Shown: positions 4,792 to 5,457 of the stretch, piece by piece | Layout of the letters: every line of letters starts with the position of its first letter | How positions within the stretch are numbered: position 1 is the stretch's first letter | Source: Deltaproteobacteria bacterium | Lineage (GTDB): Bacteria > Desulfobacterota > DSM-4660 > Desulfatiglandales > Desulfatiglandaceae | NCBI GenBank assembly: GCA_021159825.1 | Contig: JAGHDR010000029.1 | Location: forward strand, 1 to 5,457 | DNA: 5,457 bases | Reading direction: 5' to 3' | Program-made: the position numbers and the translations under genes | The notes under the pieces: generated by a model | Seen by the model: only the letters and a program-made list of their open reading frames with translations | Database searches by the model: none | What the model was told of the DNA's origin: nothing

Positions 4792-5457
4792 TCAATGAAG
4801 TCCCTCTTCACGATCATGAACCGTTACAATTTCATCCACCATTTTGTTAAATTCCCGGGAGAATACAATCGCCTCGTTATCCAATACCGCCAACCCGCCG
4901 GCATCCCCCTGAATAACCACTTCCGGATCCAGAGGCAGGCGTCCCAAAAACTTCAGGCTTTCCTTCTTGGCGGTCAACATGCCGCCGTTGGTTTTGAACA
5001 GTTCGATACTTTTTCCACAGTGGGGGCAATCCAAACCGCTCATGTTTTCCACGAGGCCCAAGATCTTCATATTGACCTGGCGGCAGAAATTGATGGATTT
5101 CCGTACATCCGCCAGAGATACTTCCTGAGGGGTCGTCACGATCAGGGCTTCAGCCCCGGGGATGGTTTGGGCCACCGTCAAGGGCTCATCGCCTGTTCCG
5201 GGAGGGGAATCAATGATCAGGTAATCCAGATCATTCCATGCAATATCGGAAATAAACTGTCGAATCACACCGATTTTGAGTGGCCCCCGCCAGATGGTCG
5301 CAGCGTCTTTGTTTTCTCCCATGAGGGGTTCAATGGAGATGACTTGCAAGTTGGGAAGATACTCGATGGGTTTAGCTTTCTCACCATTGGCGTCGCTCTG
5401 AATGTTTCCCTTCAACCCAAGCATACGGGGGACACTGGGGCCGTGAAGATCCACATC
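4792..5457 (-). CDS. Mrp/NBP35-type P-loop ATPase, Fe-S cluster carrier (N-terminus beyond window)
   Basis: The last 222 codons of an Mrp/ApbC-family protein. The reading frame enters from the window edge as DVDLHGPSVPRMLG, so the annotated Val codon is not a start, and the Walker A loop lies outside. Numbering from that Val, visible family features are IWRGPLK (54-60), RQFISDIAWNDLDYLIIDSP (65-84, Walker B region) running into PGTGDEPLTVAQ (85-96), and TTPQEVSLADVRKSINFC (107-124). GLVENMSG (133-140) follows, then the CPHC pair (Cys143 and Cys146) that binds a bridging Fe-S cluster in this family, and FLGRLPLDP (169-177). The members I know are about 270-360 residues, so some 50-140 residues are missing upstream. 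It acts in the cytoplasm as a homodimer carrying clusters to apo-proteins with ATP. The adjacent NifU-like scaffold is a sensible partner. Confidence 0.93.
   Translation of the reverse strand, partial: DVDLHGPSVPRMLGLKGNIQSDANGEKAKPIEYLPNLQVISIEPLMGENKDAATIWRGPLKIGVIRQFISDIAWNDLDYLIIDSPPGTGDEPLTVAQTIPGAEALIVTTPQEVSLADVRKSINFCRQVNMKILGLVENMSGLDCPHCGKSIELFKTNGGMLTAKKESLKFLGRLPLDPEVVIQGDAGGLAVLDNEAIVFSREFNKMVDEIVTVHDREEGLH

Overview
The window looks like chromosomal DNA of a Gram-negative, anaerobic bacterium. WaaA/KdtA implies an outer membrane with lipid A/Kdo. The NifU-like scaffold beside an Mrp-type carrier, the DUF169 protein, the stand-alone Smr protein and a crotonase fragment are a combination I associate with sulfate-reducing Desulfobacterota (Desulfobacteraceae-like). 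That placement is inferred from protein flavour only; no marker gene is present. There are no tRNA or rRNA genes, CRISPR arrays, transposases or phage genes.

Left part (1-2500, + strand): the last codons of a probable upstream gene are followed by waaA (Kdo transferase). waaA overlaps by 11 bp a 400-codon gene for a conserved protein of unknown function. The N-terminal half of that protein resembles the deoxyhypusine synthase / LOR-SDH Rossmann-like superfamily. The two genes should be translationally coupled. The unknown gene ends only 5 bp from the convergent smr gene.

Middle (2506-3383, - strand plus a divergent regulatory region): a complete small Smr-domain gene lies downstream of a stretch without a normal gene. 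That stretch holds the first ~30 codons of an enoyl-CoA hydratase (crotonase) gene whose remainder is missing. It also holds a plausible 37-codon small ORF in another frame and a perfect 15-bp inverted repeat. Upstream of the remnant, two back-to-back sigma70-like promoters face away from each other around a GCTCC-C-GGAGC palindrome. One reads left into the remnant/smORF/smr unit; the other reads right into the DUF169 gene.

Right part (3384-5457): a cysteine-rich DUF169 protein (+) converges on a two-gene iron-sulfur unit (-). This unit consists of an Mrp/NBP35-type P-loop ATPase that runs off the window edge, followed 47 bp later by a NifU/IscU-type scaffold. A small hairpin with a T-run after the scaffold gene looks like its terminator. 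Together these two proteins would assemble and deliver Fe-S clusters. A link between them and the Cys-rich DUF169 protein is possible but rests only on adjacency.
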